In this document: positions 46,711 through 59,770 of the stretch, piece after piece
Layout: every line of letters starts with the position of its first letter
Numbering within the stretch: position 1 is the first letter of the stretch
Source of the DNA: Schistosoma mansoni
Lineage: Eukaryota > Platyhelminthes > Trematoda > Strigeidida > Schistosomatidae
Assembly: GCF_000237925.1 (NCBI RefSeq)
Contig: NC_031500.1
Span: 2,356,001 to 2,420,000, forward strand
Length of the DNA: 64,000 bases
Direction of reading: 5' to 3'
Made by a program: the position numbers and the translations under genes
The notes under the pieces: model-generated
What the model saw: the letters and a program-made list of their open reading frames with translations, nothing else
What the model was told of the DNA's origin: nothing
The model's database searches: none

Positions 46711-46977
46711 ACATATTTACTTAGTATTGTTTGTTTGGATTTTCCCATTGATGTTTTTTAGGACTGCAACTGGTCAGTCTCTAATTGGCATATGTGTTAC
46801 TGTGCGTATTGCCTCGATATAGCCTACGCCTGTAGCTCTTCTAGAGTTACTGCCGGTCCCAAGCCTGGGTAAAGGAGGAGGGTTGGGCATGCGGTTAGCG
46901 ACCCCATCCCGTAGAAAAGCTAACTCGCTAAAAAAACGCTAACCAGAAAAAATAATTCAAACCATTTAAACTCTGCC

Positions 46978-47958
46978 TTGGGAGTTGAAGGAATAATTAT
47001 GACGTCTCATGATGAAAGCCGAAATTCTTCGGAAGTCACGAGACCGATGCACCTTCTAACAACCAGAGCAACACTCTTTATAGGTACATGGAACGTCCGG
47101 ACAATGTGGGAGACAGGAAAGACCAGCCAAATAGCAATGGAAATGAGGAGATACAACTTGGCAGTACTCGGAATCAGCGAAACCCATTGGACACAATCTG
47201 GAAAACAAAGGCTAGGTACAGGAGAGATGCTGCTGTACTCCGGTCACGAAGGGGAAAATGCTCCACACGCTCAGGGAGTTGCTCTAATGCTGTCCAAAGA
47301 AGCACGAAATGCACTTGTGGGATGGGAATCTCATGGACCCAGGATAATCAAAGCATCATTCAGAACAAAGAAGCAAGGGATCACAATGAACGTTATCCAA
47401 TGTTATGCACCCACCAATGATAGCAACGACGATGATAAAGATCAGTTCTATGAAAGGCTGCAATCAATTATAGAGAAGTGCTCACGAAAGGACCTCACCA
47501 TCCTGATGGGAGATCTAAATGCTAAAGTTGGAGTGGACAACACAGGATATGAAGATGTAATTGGACGACATGGACTAGGAGAGAGAAATGAAAATGGGGA
47601 GAGACTTGCAAACCTATGTGCATTCAACAAATTGGTAATAGGCGGCACAATATTCCCACACAAGCGCATACACAAAACTACATGGATCTCACAGGACCAA
47701 ATCACAGAGAACCAGATAGATCACATCATCGTAGAACAATCAGTTGAGTGGAACTCATCACTATACGTCAACTTCATTGACTATGAGAAGGCGTTTGACA
47801 GCATGGACAGGAGAACATTATGGAAACTTCTTCGACACCATAGAGTTCCTGAAAAGATTGTCAACATTATCCAAAACTCATACGATGGACTACAGTGCAA
47901 AGTCATGCATGGAGGACAGCTGACAGATGCATTTCCAGTAAGGACCGGAGTCAGATAA
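46978..47958 (+). pseudogene. RTE endonuclease fused to partial reverse transcriptase
   Basis: 326 codons. The N-terminal ~230 residues are an APE-type endonuclease: FIGTWNVRTM, GISETHW, a YSGHEGEN-like stretch, VIQCYAPTND, ILMGDLNAKVG, then IDHIIVEQ. Residues from about 263 are RT: VNFIDYEKAFDSMDRR carries the first catalytic Asp region. The linker and RT fingers that should lie between are absent, yet the frame is kept. A premature TAA (47956-47958) replaces the Gln codon of the usual TGVRQG motif. Confidence 0.88.
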
Positions 47959-48867
<909 letters not shown>

Positions 48868-49075
48868 GTAATAGCCTAAATTCACAAGCATGGTAAGCAA
48901 AGATGGATAGTGGCTAGCAGTGGAATCCAGGACGCGCGTTTCGTTCTATTTGGGACTCGTCAACTGGATGTACCTGCATCTCAGAGTTGATGTTCACTCT
49001 GGAAATCGAACCCAGTAACTTTCGTTTCAAACGCCATCGCGTTATCCACTCAGCCACTGAGTCCTGATAGCCACT

Positions 49076-49160
49076 TCCAGGTATATCCAGCTGACGAGTC
49101 CGAAATAGGACGAAACGTGCGTCCTGGATTCCAATGCTAGCCACTATCCATCTTTGTTTA
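49076..49160 (+). repeat. Sm-alpha ribozyme fragment, inverted against its neighbour
   Basis: A plus-strand piece from the linker to CCATCTTTGTTTA begins right where the minus Sm-alpha copy ends, forming a head-to-head pair. Confidence 0.82.
49085..49129 (+). ncRNA. Hammerhead ribozyme, intact core (Sm-alpha)
   Basis: CTGACGAG, GTCC/GGAC, GAAA, GTC, and perfect stem I ATCCAG/CTGGAT. Confidence 0.87.
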
Positions 49161-49164
49161 ACAA

Positions 49165-50933
49165 CATACATACTTTCTCATTCAGTCAATGAGCAATTAA
49201 TCACTAAGAGAACTGGGAGAAAAAATAATTTTTTTCGACAGAAAAAAGAAACACAAAAATGAGAAGGGATGTATCTAAATCATTTTATTTTTTTGTTTTA
49301 AGAGTTTATTATTACTAATAATTATCCCAACTCAAATGCACAGACATAAACACAAGCACGCACGCACGTACACACACCCACACACGAACAAAATAAACAA
49401 ATAAACAGAAAAATAAATAAATAAACAAACAAACGAATCAATTCACATTGATTAACATTTAAGAAAATAATCATAACCATTTAATTAATAAACTGAAGCA
49501 ACAAAAAAATAGATTGGAGAAAAATTGGTGTTGGGGCTGGGGGGGGGGTGAACAAAGATAGAGAAAAGGATAATCATTGCAATATTCAATATAAATAAAT
49601 AACATCAATTATATATATTGTTTACACACAAATGACTACTAAAGAAGTTGTTTGATTAGGGCATCAAATTTCATTTTTTTTATTTCTTCCTTTAATAGTA
49701 GTACTTAATGCATAGAAACAACAACAACACCAACATCATCATTACCAATGTTTTTATGTGCCATCAACAAATCGAATATCTTAATTACTCTCTAGTTGAT
49801 CACACAAAAAACGGAGATATGAAGAATACAATTTAATGTAAGAAAAAATTTGTAAGCTGCTTGCACTATTAACGTACATTTATATATATAGGATTAACTA
49901 ACCAATAAGAAACCAACAAAATGCAAAAAAACACAAACCATTTTTGACCTTGCGAAGGACATTGACGACAAATTAAAATAAACACATACACACGCAACCA
50001 ATCAACCAATCAAAGGAGAGTATTCAAAATAAGCGGTCTTATCTACACGCATACACACACGCACTTAGATAACCAATTAGAAAATAGCGAATGGGATGTA
50101 TTTATGTTGACCCTGAAATTGAATAATAAGATGCATATATATATATATATGTATGATGTAAATATCACAGTATAACATGGCGCTAGAAAATATGTAAGCT
50201 GATAGAATAAGCAAATAGTGATATTGCCATAAAGTTTTAACATTCATTCATAAATAAACATTGGAAAAGAAAAACAATCAACAAGACACTGAAGAGGAGA
50301 TAAAGGGAGATCTACGAATCATCAGAAAAATATGTAAGAACAAGCGGTGATAAACATTGAAGAGGAAAAGAACGAAAGACTTAAACATATATCACACATA
50401 TAGATGTAAACCATTAACAACGAAGGAGTATTTCTGAAATACAATATAGTTTCAAGAGTGAAAACAATATAGACCATTGAACATAACATAATCTCTTCCA
50501 GAAATATAAATAGTATCTTTCTAACTATGTTTACACATAAAACATTAAGAAAGAATAGACTTACAACATAAAGATAAACACTTAGAGATAAAAGGAAAGT
50601 AGGGGAGTAAAGCTAAGAAAATGATACGAATTACTTCATTTTTAGTTTGAAACTATTATTTGATTCAGAGAGAAGAGGGAGACAAAAAGCAACCCCAGCG
50701 GATATTGAATCTCACTAAAAAATCATAAATATTTGAACATGGTCAGCAGAATGATGACCAGTGACAAGTAAACTGTTGTTCTTAGAATGGATAATACAAG
50801 TTATAGGAGGTAATGTGATAAACTAATAAATATATAATCTGATATATAGATTTATAGATGAGAGAGAAAAAATAAAGACACATATCAACAAATAGAGAGA
50901 GAAAAAAATAGTTGAAAATCATATTCATATCAT
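49165..50933. other. AT-rich 3' flank of gene 2
   Basis: Downstream side of the minus-strand unrecognised gene. Contains CA-rich tracts near 49345-49390 and 49985-50065, a TA run near 50136-50150, and poly-A tracts. No repeat family or gene; probably includes the 3' UTR. Confidence 0.6.
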
Positions 50934-51800
50934 TTAATCAGCTTTTCTTACTTTTGAACGTTTCATGGTAGTTTTATTACCACCACCACTACTACTAGTA
51001 GTACTACAAGTTTTGCCGACATAATCATCAGTTGACTGTTCTTGTTGATTACTAATTTGATTATTATTATTATTACTGCTTAAGGCTGACTTTAATAATT
51101 TATTCGCTTGTGGATGTCTTCCACCTTCAAGAAGTTCTACTTCCATTGTTACAGCAATAGGATCACCATTATCTGTTTTAATTAATGGTGGAAAATGTGA
51201 TAAGAGATCAGGTGGTGCCTGAGTTAATGATGACTTTTCAGCGGTAGTACTAGTAGTAGTAGTATTGATAGTTAATGATGATGTATGCATTTCCAACTCA
51301 TCAGATTCAATAGCTGACGATGATGATGATGTATTTGGTAGTTCAATTAATTCAAAACCATTCTCATCATCTTCATGTTTTTTATGTAAATTTCGTTTCA
51401 TTGATGAATTGATAGGAGTAGAAATATTTGTATTAGTAGTAGTAGTAGTAGTACTACTACTACTAGTAGTATTAGTAGTAGTAACTGTTGACATTGAATT
51501 ATTATCATCATCCAATTGATTCTCATTACATAATATACTATAAGATTCTATGCTTTCATTATTATTAATAATAATTTCATCTGTAGATTTTTTATTTGGA
51601 ATATTACGACGTTTACGTTTTGATGTAACAATAGAAGTAGAATGAAGAACAATAAGAGATGGATCATTATTACTATTACTACTACTACTAGTAGTAGTAG
51701 TAATAGTAGTAGTAATATTAGTAGTATTGCTAGGAACAGATGGATCCTTTAATGAATGTTCCGTGGAACTTTGTTTCTTCAATGAAGAATCAATATTTTC
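50934..51800 (-). CDS. Unrecognised Ser/Thr/Asn-rich gene, terminal exon C
   Basis: The acceptor is ATTTATTTTAG|GAAAAT (AG at 51802-51801), phase 0. The stop is TAA at the 50934 end. The exon gives 288 residues (visible 324-611). A basic KRKRR at about 384-388 could be a nuclear localisation signal. Near the C terminus is a patch of ordinary composition, DGDPIAVTMEVELLEGG-like with HPQANKLLKSAL, followed by a basic tail (KRSKVRKAD). Between these are Thr and Ser runs encoded by ACT/AGT triplets, as in the BarH gene. I do not recognise the family. Matched phases over three exons and two introns argue that the gene is real. Confidence 0.75.
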   Translation of the reverse strand, partial: ENIDSSLKKQSSTEHSLKDPSVPSNTTNITTTITTTTSSSSNSNNDPSLIVLHSTSIVTSKRKRRNIPNKKSTDEIIINNNESIESYSILCNENQLDDDNNSMSTVTTTNTTSSSSTTTTTTNTNISTPINSSMKRNLHKKHEDDENGFELIELPNTSSSSSAIESDELEMHTSSLTINTTTTSTTAEKSSLTQAPPDLLSHFPPLIKTDNGDPIAVTMEVELLEGGRHPQANKLLKSALSSNNNNNQISNQQEQSTDDYVGKTCSTTSSSGGGNKTTMKRSKVRKAD

Positions 51801-51902
51801 CTAAAATAAATTTACAAATATGAAAATATATCATTAATTTAAGAATAAATGTCTTACTTGAAGAAGAAAAAAAAGTGAATTAGTAACACTGAAAAACTAC
51901 AT

Positions 51903-52380
51903 ATATATACATTTCGATGGAGTATGGTTCTCTGAGCTGGATGGTTTTGTCGTGGAACTTTCATTGTACTTTTGGACGACATCATCAACATAAACTTCGA
52001 GTAGAAGTGAAGTGTTTGAATTTCACAGCTTGTCTTGTACACTGACACTCAAGTCAATCAGCAATAAACAAGCACACTGAAATCAATCCACTTTATCAAC
52101 CAATCAGGAAAATTATGCAGAAACATAGGAACAAAAATCAAACCAATGAAAAATACAACCAAAACAAAGAAATAAACAATGACAGATTTAAGGTCGACAA
52201 GAACTAATCAATATCGAGGTGTACGGGACAAGCTGTGAACTAGATGTGGAGAAATTTAAACGCTTCACTTCTACTCAAAGTTTGCTGATGATGTCGTTCG
52301 GAAGGATGATGAAAGCTCCACGATCAAACCATCCAGCTCAGAGAACAAAACTCCATCAAAATCATCCACCTGAGCTACAA
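51903..52380. mobile_element. Penelope-like terminal-repeat piece, inverted arms
   Basis: 51915-52040 and 52220-52375 are inverted relatives: GAGTAGAAGTGAAGTGTTTG against AAACGCTTCACTTCTACTC, and CTGAGCTGGATGGTTT against AAACCATCCAGCTCAG. A ribozyme-bearing block follows at 52445-52520. Attribution to PLE rests on that block. Confidence 0.55.
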
Positions 52381-52391
52381 ATCTTCTCCAC

Positions 52392-52425
<34 letters not shown>

Positions 52426-52469
52426 ATACTGTTTTATGTAAAAAATATAAAAAGATTTCGGTTATTTAT

Positions 52470-52514
52470 TTACTCTGAAGAAGCGACTTACAATAAGTCA
52501 CGAAACGTCAGAAA
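52470..52514 (+). ncRNA. Hammerhead ribozyme, intact core (Penelope-like type)
   Basis: CTGAAGA at 52475-52481, a stem II of GACTT/AAGTC, CACGAAAC, GTC at 52507-52509. Stem III is minimal, as in hammerheads described from Penelope-like elements. The two relatives at 45020-45065 and 45766-45812 have lost the first core C; this one has not. Confidence 0.75.
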
Positions 52515-52520
52515 ACATTT

Positions 52521-53225
52521 AGGTTCTTAAAGATTTATTTCAATAGCAAGGTATCAATGAAATGTTCAGAGGATTGATCTTATCTGTACAATTTGTACCT
52601 ACGTCAACTAGTGCATCACAATTAACCGATTCACTGAGTACAAATTCATGTGATTGGTTTCGAATTTATACTCTAAGTATGATGATCAGTGATGATAACT
52701 TATTGTCTAAATTGAATTAGGTGGTGTCGGGTACGAAATTATGACATAATGGCTGAAAGTTGGACGTTCTTGTAGCAATTAGTATTGCTAAACGTCTATG
52801 AGATTTATCTTAATAACCATTCTGCAGTTTACATATATGACCTTGTACACGAATGACAGTATGTACGTGTCTATATACCTGCCTGCATCTTTCATGTTCA
52901 CTGATATTGATTCACGTTTGAATTAAACTGAGTAGCCCTGTTTACCTTCTTCAATCCACATCTTTCATCGTTTGTTTGCATGAATGGATGCCTGAAATAA
53001 ATGTAAACTAAGTATAATTCTTCGAATTTCGATATGTCACTGTTCTAAACGTGCCAAGTCGATAGAATAAATACGAAGTTAAGTAGGATGTAGTTTTTGT
53101 TAGCATCAATATCATTCGATCATAAGGAAGCCAAGAGATGGGTCCTAAAGTGGTAGACCAGACGTCTAAAGACACAAATTCATAAACTCCACCAACAAAG
53201 TTCGCAATGCCACAGTCACAGATAG
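52521..53225. other. Spacer, nothing recognised
   Basis: Within the gene 2 intron; AT-rich, no element identified. Confidence 0.45.
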
Positions 53226-53227
53226 TA

Positions 53228-53765
53228 TTATCAGTATAGGATTTTGGAGATTGTTGAGTTTAGATTGATATCATGAATGGATCAATGTTAGAACGTCACT
53301 GAAAACCTGGAAGCATTGGACGGCCAAACCGTCCCAGTATGAGACTCCTCAGCAACGCTCATCCATTATCCCGCACACCAGACTCGAATCCAGGACCTAC
53401 GGCTTCGCGCGTGAACGCTTAACCTCTAGACCACTGAGTCGGCATCCAACAGTGTTATTGTCTAACTTCAATAAACCCATGATATTGCGCAATCGTCCAC
53501 CATTGTCTTCGGTAAGCAACTGCTTCGCAACAGACACCGTTGAACTCCACTGGTCACAGCTTCTCACTAGAACTCCAGGGAATCTATCTTGAAGCTAGTC
53601 ACTACTGATCACATGATAATTATCATCATAGGGTCCTATGTTTGAGCCCCACTTGCGGGATCGTGGATGAGCACTGATGAGGAGTCCCGTACTGGCCGTC
53701 CAATGCTTACACGTTTCCAATGGTGGTCTAACATTGATCCATTCATAATATCAACCTAAACGGAT
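53228..53765. repeat. SINE S1, GAAA-less minus copy facing a plus fragment
   Basis: Minus copy 53228-53625 with block GACGGTTTGGCCGTCC. A plus fragment (53635-53765) has the GAAA segment deleted altogether (CCCGTACTGGCCGTCC). Confidence 0.8.
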
Positions 53766-54194
53766 AGTATTGTTGAAATATTTCAGCAATAGTAATTAGT
53801 TTCATATCATCCTTGACTTTGATTGGATTCTTATAAGTCTATTTGTAATGTGGTCACTAGTGTACAAGTGACTTGACATTATGTGCATGATTTAATGTTA
53901 CTGTTAGTGTCAAACAGAAAACACAAAGTATTTATACAGTCTATAGTTATTTAGCATTATGAAGTTCCATACTTCATACATATTGTTGATTTCATTGCCT
54001 TATGTACGCAAAGAGATAGTGAAATGTAAAAAAGCCAATAAGCACTCATAGAGAAACCTACTACTATTTAATAACAAACTTATTGATATTTTTGGAAATC
54101 GAGAAACAAACAATGAACCGATCATCACTAGACTATGTCTTTCAACATGCCGAAGATGATCGCAGGCTACCATGATATAGTTAACTACTGCCTG

Positions 54195-54710
54195 CTTCGA
54201 TGAGCGATATTTTCTGGTGTAGAAAGAAAGAAAGCTAGGGGAGACCAAACCAAGAAATATTGTTAGTCCATCAAGTCAATGACTGTTGGATTATGGTATG
54301 TTAATGGGTGTGACGACCCTTTGTATTCCATTCGATCATGAGTCCTAAAATTAGTTCATGTATTTTATTCCACAAATTCATTCTTTTCCTACAAACATTG
54401 ATACTGATATTATTTATACTGTGCTGAGATTTGTCTTGATATGTACAAAGTTTTACTTTACGTATGACTGACTTTCACTTCGCTAGCACAGTATTAAATC
54501 GGAAGAAGAAGACTAGGAGTAACCAAACCAAGACATAGTGTTGGTTCATCACGTAATTAACTTTCTATCTGGACTGTGTTGATACATGTGTAGACTACCT
54601 AATCGAGCTCGGAGTAATGATCGTGATAAAAGGTTGGAGAGCTTATAGCTCAAAACCGGTCACAGTGGTGTAGATTCATCCACTCTTTGTCTACTTCTAG
54701 ATTAAGAGTT
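54195..54710 (+). mobile_element. Non-LTR retrotransposon fragments (post-RT region), decayed
   Basis: Two overlapping-content pieces (54210-54320 and 54490-54690) carry GAAGAAAGCTAGGGGAGACC-like and ATTCATCCACTCTTTGTCTA blocks, as at 14930-15120. Confidence 0.5.
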
Positions 54711-54719
54711 TCATAATTA

Positions 54720-55534
54720 GTTTTATACTGTTTTCTTATCTTACAGATTAATCTTTTTGTTTTCAAACCCCACACTCTTCATGCTAAGTCTCCTCCACTG
54801 TCGACTTCATGGAACATAAACTTGAATCAATCGTCCCAGATTCTATATTAATAGTGATAATCAATTGGCTAACCGATAGCCAAATAGATTCGTATTTTGT
54901 CATAGTAATCGAATCTATATCGTACTGCGTTAAGTTTTAAAATCGAAAAAAATCACATAGAAATTAGTATATTAACTGACTAGTTACTAAGGAGAATGAC
55001 AAATCTTCATAAACACAAACACATACAGAAGGCTGATAACCTTATCTAGATTATATCACATGGAAATAGTAAACCTTGTGCAGTATAGTAGTAAGGAGCA
55101 CGTGTTTCACAAATAATGATGGTACATAATGGATCAATATATTACTAAATAGTACTATCAAGCAGATTAGTAGTATGAAGTTACCCAATTCAGTTTCTTT
55201 TACTATCGAAAGTATCATTAAAGTCAATCATGGGTAGGTAAGTTTAATTGTTAAACAAAACAAGACATCATGAATTCTCTGCAGTTTCACAGAAACTTCT
55301 CACTAACGAATGTCTATAAATTAAATAAGGTTTATGTTGTTAATTGACTACGAACACTATTGATTAGTATTCAAACACATAAAAGTGCACCTTAATACTG
55401 AAGTCACTTAGACAAAAGAGTTGTCATGTGAGAAACTAAATCGATAGAATTCTATCAATACGAAATAATATTCACACAACAAAGACATAACACATTGGTT
55501 ACTACTTCCTAACACAGTTAATGACTTTGTGCAT
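54720..55534. other. Spacer, nothing recognised
   Basis: Within the gene 2 intron; no landmarks found. Confidence 0.4.
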
Positions 55535-56363
55535 TGACATTTATTTATTTAAACACATGAACATTAGTACAAGGAGGCATTGAACATATACGCGCCACAC
55601 AAATCATTCGATTTTTGCAAGGGCTGGAATACTGTCTGAACGCCCAAACCGAAATAGGTGATTTTCTTAGAGAGGCACTCCATGAGCATTTCACCTAGAG
55701 GTCTAATCCACAATGCAGTCGAGCAACCTTAGGAGATGCAGTCCCATGGAATTCGTTCACCAAAAACAGGTTCATATGACATTTGTTCTCTCAGAATCCT
55801 GGAGACCATGTACACCATTGGTTTGGAATCAGGGTTTTCCAACTCCCTTAGGTGGATCCTCTATATCCACCAACCCGGTCAAAGAGCCGGACATTCCTTT
55901 TTCGTCCTTTCAATTCCGTAAACAACACCCCCACTGCGAGGGGGCAGTGAGTAGGACTTTTATGACAGTGGCTATGTAGTGGACAAGAACACGAGTGGGG
56001 ACAATCGAATGTATTTGAATACAAAATTACAGAACGTCTTAGTAAAATCTGAGAATCATACAGTAAATACTTAATTTGCAAAATGTCAATCGATTGTTTC
56101 AGACTTGATTGTTCCTTTTGCAAACATCAGTCGATCGTCTCAAATTTAATTATTCCTGCATTTTCACGCCAATTGCGTTCCGTTTCCGTTCTTTCCTTCT
56201 CGATCTTCTACTGAAATACATTCTATTCCCGACTATCGCTGTATACTACTTATGTGGATATAAGTAGCTCACACTACAGTTGTATACACGTGGCCATGTG
56301 AGGGCATTTAGAGAGAGAGAGCTGACTCTGATCCCCTTCGGCCGCTCCAGGGCATTTGGGGGT
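55535..56363 (+). repeat. Dispersed repeat D interrupted by a solo LTR
   Basis: Repeat D runs 55535-55974 and resumes at 56281 (TGTATACACGTGGCCATGTG) to 56363. Confidence 0.88.
55975..56278 (+). mobile_element. Solo LTR-like element, 304 bp, nested in repeat D
   Basis: Starts TGTAGTG and ends CACTACA, a 7-bp perfect terminal inverted repeat. Same family as 9318 and 18164. No clear target-site duplication here (GCTA against GTTG). Confidence 0.8.
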
Positions 56364-56424
56364 GATATTGAATGTAACAAATATAGAATTCGTTTCAAAT
56401 TATATTTTAATATAAAAAACTTAC

Positions 56425-57134
56425 TATAATGGAAGATGTTTTGTTGCAGCATTCCACTACACATTGATGACTAGAATCAGGTTCCAAATTTTCATTAGTT
56501 TTAGAATTAATAATATCTTGACCAGTCATTGAATACTGTTTATCATTGCTACTAATGTCATGTGTAGAGTTGGACTTATGTTGACTATTTTTTTCTGCTA
56601 CCATTACAGATGATAACTCTATTGGTTGCGGTTGTAGAACGTGTCCTTCTAATTTGGTGTCATCAATATGAACATCATCATTATTATTATCTGTACTCAT
56701 CAATTGTTTAATGTCTTTGTTATTATTATTGCGTCGACGACGTCTAACTGTTTTGATATTTGCACATAACCATTCACCATCATCATTCCCGGTAGTATCT
56801 AATGCTTGTGGCGTAACAGACGTACCAGGAACAGGAGTAGATATATATGAGTTATTCAATGATTCAGGAACAGTAGACGAAGATAACAATGATGATGGTG
56901 GTGACGATGACTCAACTACTGCTTTACACGATTCATGATGTGTAGGATTTGATTTCTTTGTCTTCAACGATTTAGCAGTGGTACTGCTACCTTTACTACT
57001 GGACGTCTTCGCTACTTCATGAATCGTAGAAGCGATACTGTCTGCATCTTTCGAAACAATGTTTTTATCCGTCATCGTCGTCATCATCTGTTCACTGGCA
57101 ACTGGTTTTTGTTTAACCGAACATAAATTAGTAT
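56425..57134 (-). CDS. Unrecognised Ser/Thr-rich gene, internal exon B
   Basis: The acceptor is TTATTTCTTTCAG| (AG at 57136-57135) and the donor is ATA|GTAAGT (GT at 56424-56423). The exon enters in phase 1, making Asp87, and leaves in phase 0, so A, B and C form one continuous frame. It covers visible residues 88-323. A compact segment DDGEWLCANIKTV (about residues 204-216) precedes a five-Arg run (217-221). This is the only non-low-complexity patch and the best seed for a profile search. The rest is Ser/Thr/Asn/Asp-rich. The downstream intron is 4624 bp and carries a repeat-D copy split by a solo LTR. Confidence 0.72.
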
Positions 57135-57384
57135 CTGAAAGAAATAAGATGACACAATATTTTCAAAACATATATATATATCCTAGAAAATTAAGCCACC
57201 AACGGTGTATGCTTCATGACTAGGAACATATAAGTCATTTCGAGGCCAATAGTGTGCACTCATCATATGGTTGATTTCTGATTAGTTCACTGTGTTAAAA
57301 TCAACAATTATCTATGTATTATTTGTCTGTAGTATCCATGAATAATCCTAACAAAATAAATTATCAGTGTGGGGATTGTAGTAT

Positions 57385-57645
57385 TTTAACAGTTGAACTC
57401 ATGAGTCTATTTAAACTAAACTACCATTAAAAACCTGAAAGCATTAAACGGCTGTTTTGTCCTAGTATGGGACTCTTCAGCAGTGCGTGTTCATGAGCAA
57501 GACCGAAGGTCCTGGGTTCGAGTCCCACGTGCAGGATCGTGGATGAACACTGATTAGGAGTCCCGTACTAGGACAAAACGGATATCCAGTGCCTTCAGGT
57601 TTTCAATAGTGGTCTAGCTTAGATTGACTCATGAATTCAACTGTT
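57385..57645. repeat. SINE S1 fold-back pair, both ribozymes dead
   Basis: A minus half (57385-57497) joins a plus half (57498-57645) at the tRNA-like head. Both have CAAAAC in place of CGAAAC. Confidence 0.78.
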
Positions 57646-58074
57646 AAAAAATGCATACTTTCATTGTAAACTCCCTTTCATGAAAAGCTAAACATTCTGT
57701 ACGCATGATTGTATCATATATATAGGGGGGAATCGAGGAAAAAACACAATGTTAGGTAGTTGAAGATCATAAACAAGAATGTCCACTAGACCTACTCTAC
57801 ATGATAGTTAGTACTCATTAGCAAGGTGTACTAGTAATTCTCTAAAAGAACATTGGTCCCTTATCAATATTTAAACCTGTGTCATCGTATGAGACGTAAC
57901 CAGTTAGTAATGATTAAGGTAACAGTTCACCTCTCATAGGAATTAGATATTCTTTTGGTATTCAATTGTATCAGAACTTGATACATTTAAACAAATGAAC
58001 AAACTATATTAGTCAGAACTCATAAACTGGATAAAAGATATACAAAACTTAAATAAAAATTCAATTTCATAATT

Positions 58075-58295
58075 AGTTGAAGTTAGACATTAACACCGTT
58101 GAATGCCCTCCGGCTCAGTGGTTTATCGGTTAAGTGCTCTGGCGCGAGACTGGTAGGTCCTGGGTTCGAATCTCGTGGGGCGGGGTCGTGGATGCGCACT
58201 ACTGAGGAGTTCCACAATAGGACGAAACGGCCGTCCAGTGCTTCCAGGTTTTCCATGGTGGTCTATCTTCAATTGACTCATGATTTCAACTATGA
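58075..58295 (+). repeat. SINE S1 copy, well preserved
   Basis: tRNA-like head near 58112-58180 (GGTTCGAATCT B box), ribozyme, and 3' end TGATTTCAACTATG. Confidence 0.88.
58196..58241 (+). ncRNA. Hammerhead ribozyme, intact core (SINE S1)
   Basis: CTGAGGAG, GAAA, GTC; stem I is GCACTA/CAGTGC with the closing pair lost; stem II has a bulge (GTTCC/GGAC). Confidence 0.72.
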
Positions 58296-58385
58296 AAATT
58301 TCATAATTATCAATAGAATTTTGAAGTAAAAACAGAACTGAATAAAGAGTTTATATATACATTATAAACAATTCAAAATATTTAC

Positions 58386-58644
58386 CGTAAACACATTCAT
58401 TTTGTTCATTTTTTAAAATTCCATCTACTGTATGACAATCTTCAATGGAATTAAAGGAGTGTGAAGATGAAGAAAAGGATGAGGATTTGTCGGACAATTT
58501 TGTTGAAGATGATGAGGGTGATGATTTCGTAGTTGATGATAGTGTTGTTGTTGTCTTACGAATGGAACGTTTACGTAGAGTAGGATTTTTCTTCGACTGA
58601 ATTAATTGAACTCCATTTGTTGATTGTGGAACAATATACACAGA
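58386..58644 (-). CDS. Unrecognised Ser/Thr-rich gene, internal exon A
   Basis: Open frame between an acceptor (TTTTTTCAAAAATTAG|, AG at 58646-58645) and a donor (ACG|GTAAAT, GT at 58385-58384). It gives 86 codons plus one base. There is no in-frame ATG near the start, and the frame opens SVYIVPQ, so an upstream exon is expected; I could not find one. Visible residues 24-30 are basic (RKRSIRK), followed by a Ser/Thr/Lys-rich stretch. The phase-1 end joins exon B exactly. No domain is recognised. The basic cluster would suit a nuclear protein, but that is inference. Confidence 0.65.
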
Positions 58645-58707
58645 CTAATTTTTGAAAAAAGAAAGGGTTGAATTATTTATATAAACTAATACATTATATA
58701 CATATAT

Positions 58708-58790
58708 AGTTGAAATCATGAGTCAATTGAAGCTAGACCACCGTGGAAAACCTGGAAGCACTGGACGGTCGTTTCGTCCTATTGTGGGAC
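58708..58790 (-). repeat. SINE S1 3' fragment
   Basis: Stops inside stem II of the hammerhead (GTGGGACTC). It is followed by two copies of AAAGTGGGCCAATAGG (58796 and 58812) and a TA run at about 58919-58956. Confidence 0.8.
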
Positions 58791-58917
58791 TCATAAAGTG
58801 GGCCAATAGGATAAAGTGGGCCAATAGGAAATCGTCAAATGGTAAGTGCATGTAATTGGCTAAGAACTAACTTTGCTTTCCGAGGGATGAGACACAAACG
58901 ACCTAAGGCCTAGTTTT

Positions 58918-58958
<41 letters not shown>

Positions 58959-58986
58959 CTAGAAATGCACTTGATTTAAGTCTGCC

Positions 58987-59100
58987 TTCAGCTCTTTCAG
59001 GGTTATAACGGTTCTAAGCCTAGATAAAAGAGGAACGTTATGAGACGGGATTAGCAAGCGCATCCCATAGAAAAGAACCTTGCTAGAAAAACGCTAACAT
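58987..59100 (+). mobile_element. RTE 5' UTR fragment
   Basis: Matches 46830-46945 (AGCTCTTTCAGGGTTA to AAAAACGCTAAC). Confidence 0.7.
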
Positions 59101-59439
59101 AGACTCGATTTAGTCTACCCAAATAAACTTAGCTATTCGCCCTCCACCTTTTCTTTTGAGTAGCTAGGTACGTGTAGTAGAAATTGTGTGTCAGTATTAA
59201 TTCTTAGACACTACGTCACAACATCAAAAGCATGCGATCGACTAAGACATGACCTTTTAAGGAAGAAATCATCTCAGCGGCGGTAAAATATGGCTTAAAT
59301 TTCTAAGGGACAAATATATGCATGTACAATGTGCATTTTGAGACATTAAGCTATACATTGTCCGTTTCAGAAGAGTTTTGATTGTGAACAAGGTGATCTG
59401 GAATGGAGTTGTTTGTCGCCGTCTAGTTACTTACACTGT

Positions 59440-59770
59440 GGAGCGATACTCCTGGGTTAAAGGTGATCTCGACAGTGGAGACAAGGAGAAAGCTGAATAA
59501 AACCAGTCAGACAGCTGCTTGTCATTGGTTCTGTACTTTTCAGACCTCACTGTTGACAATAGAAATCTATGAGGCGAGGTGAGGTGCATTATTTTCAGGA
59601 ACGACCTTTCATAATTCCCTTCTCCTGTTATGTGAAGACAACATTGTTGCAGATCCTGGTTGTTTGAGGTAAACACCTTACTGCCGTCACAACCCAACAC
59701 AATCGGCAGTCTTGCAGCTCTCCAACTGACCTGCCTGGTGACACAGTGTAGTTTTCAGTAACGAGCAGAT
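59440..59770 (+). repeat. Dispersed repeat F, copy 2
   Basis: Diverged relative of 42580-43100. Confidence 0.6.

Larger units (their letters stand above)
57135..58385 (-). other. Gene 2 intron between exons A and B
   Basis: 1251 bp. Carries an S1 fold-back (57385-57645), an S3 scrap near 57805-57860, and an S1 copy (58075-58295). Confidence 0.75.

Noticed and set aside
55713-55979. Open frames over repeat D (for example 44448, 55713, 6766)
   Set aside because: Frames are not conserved between copies of the repeat, and stops occur at different places.
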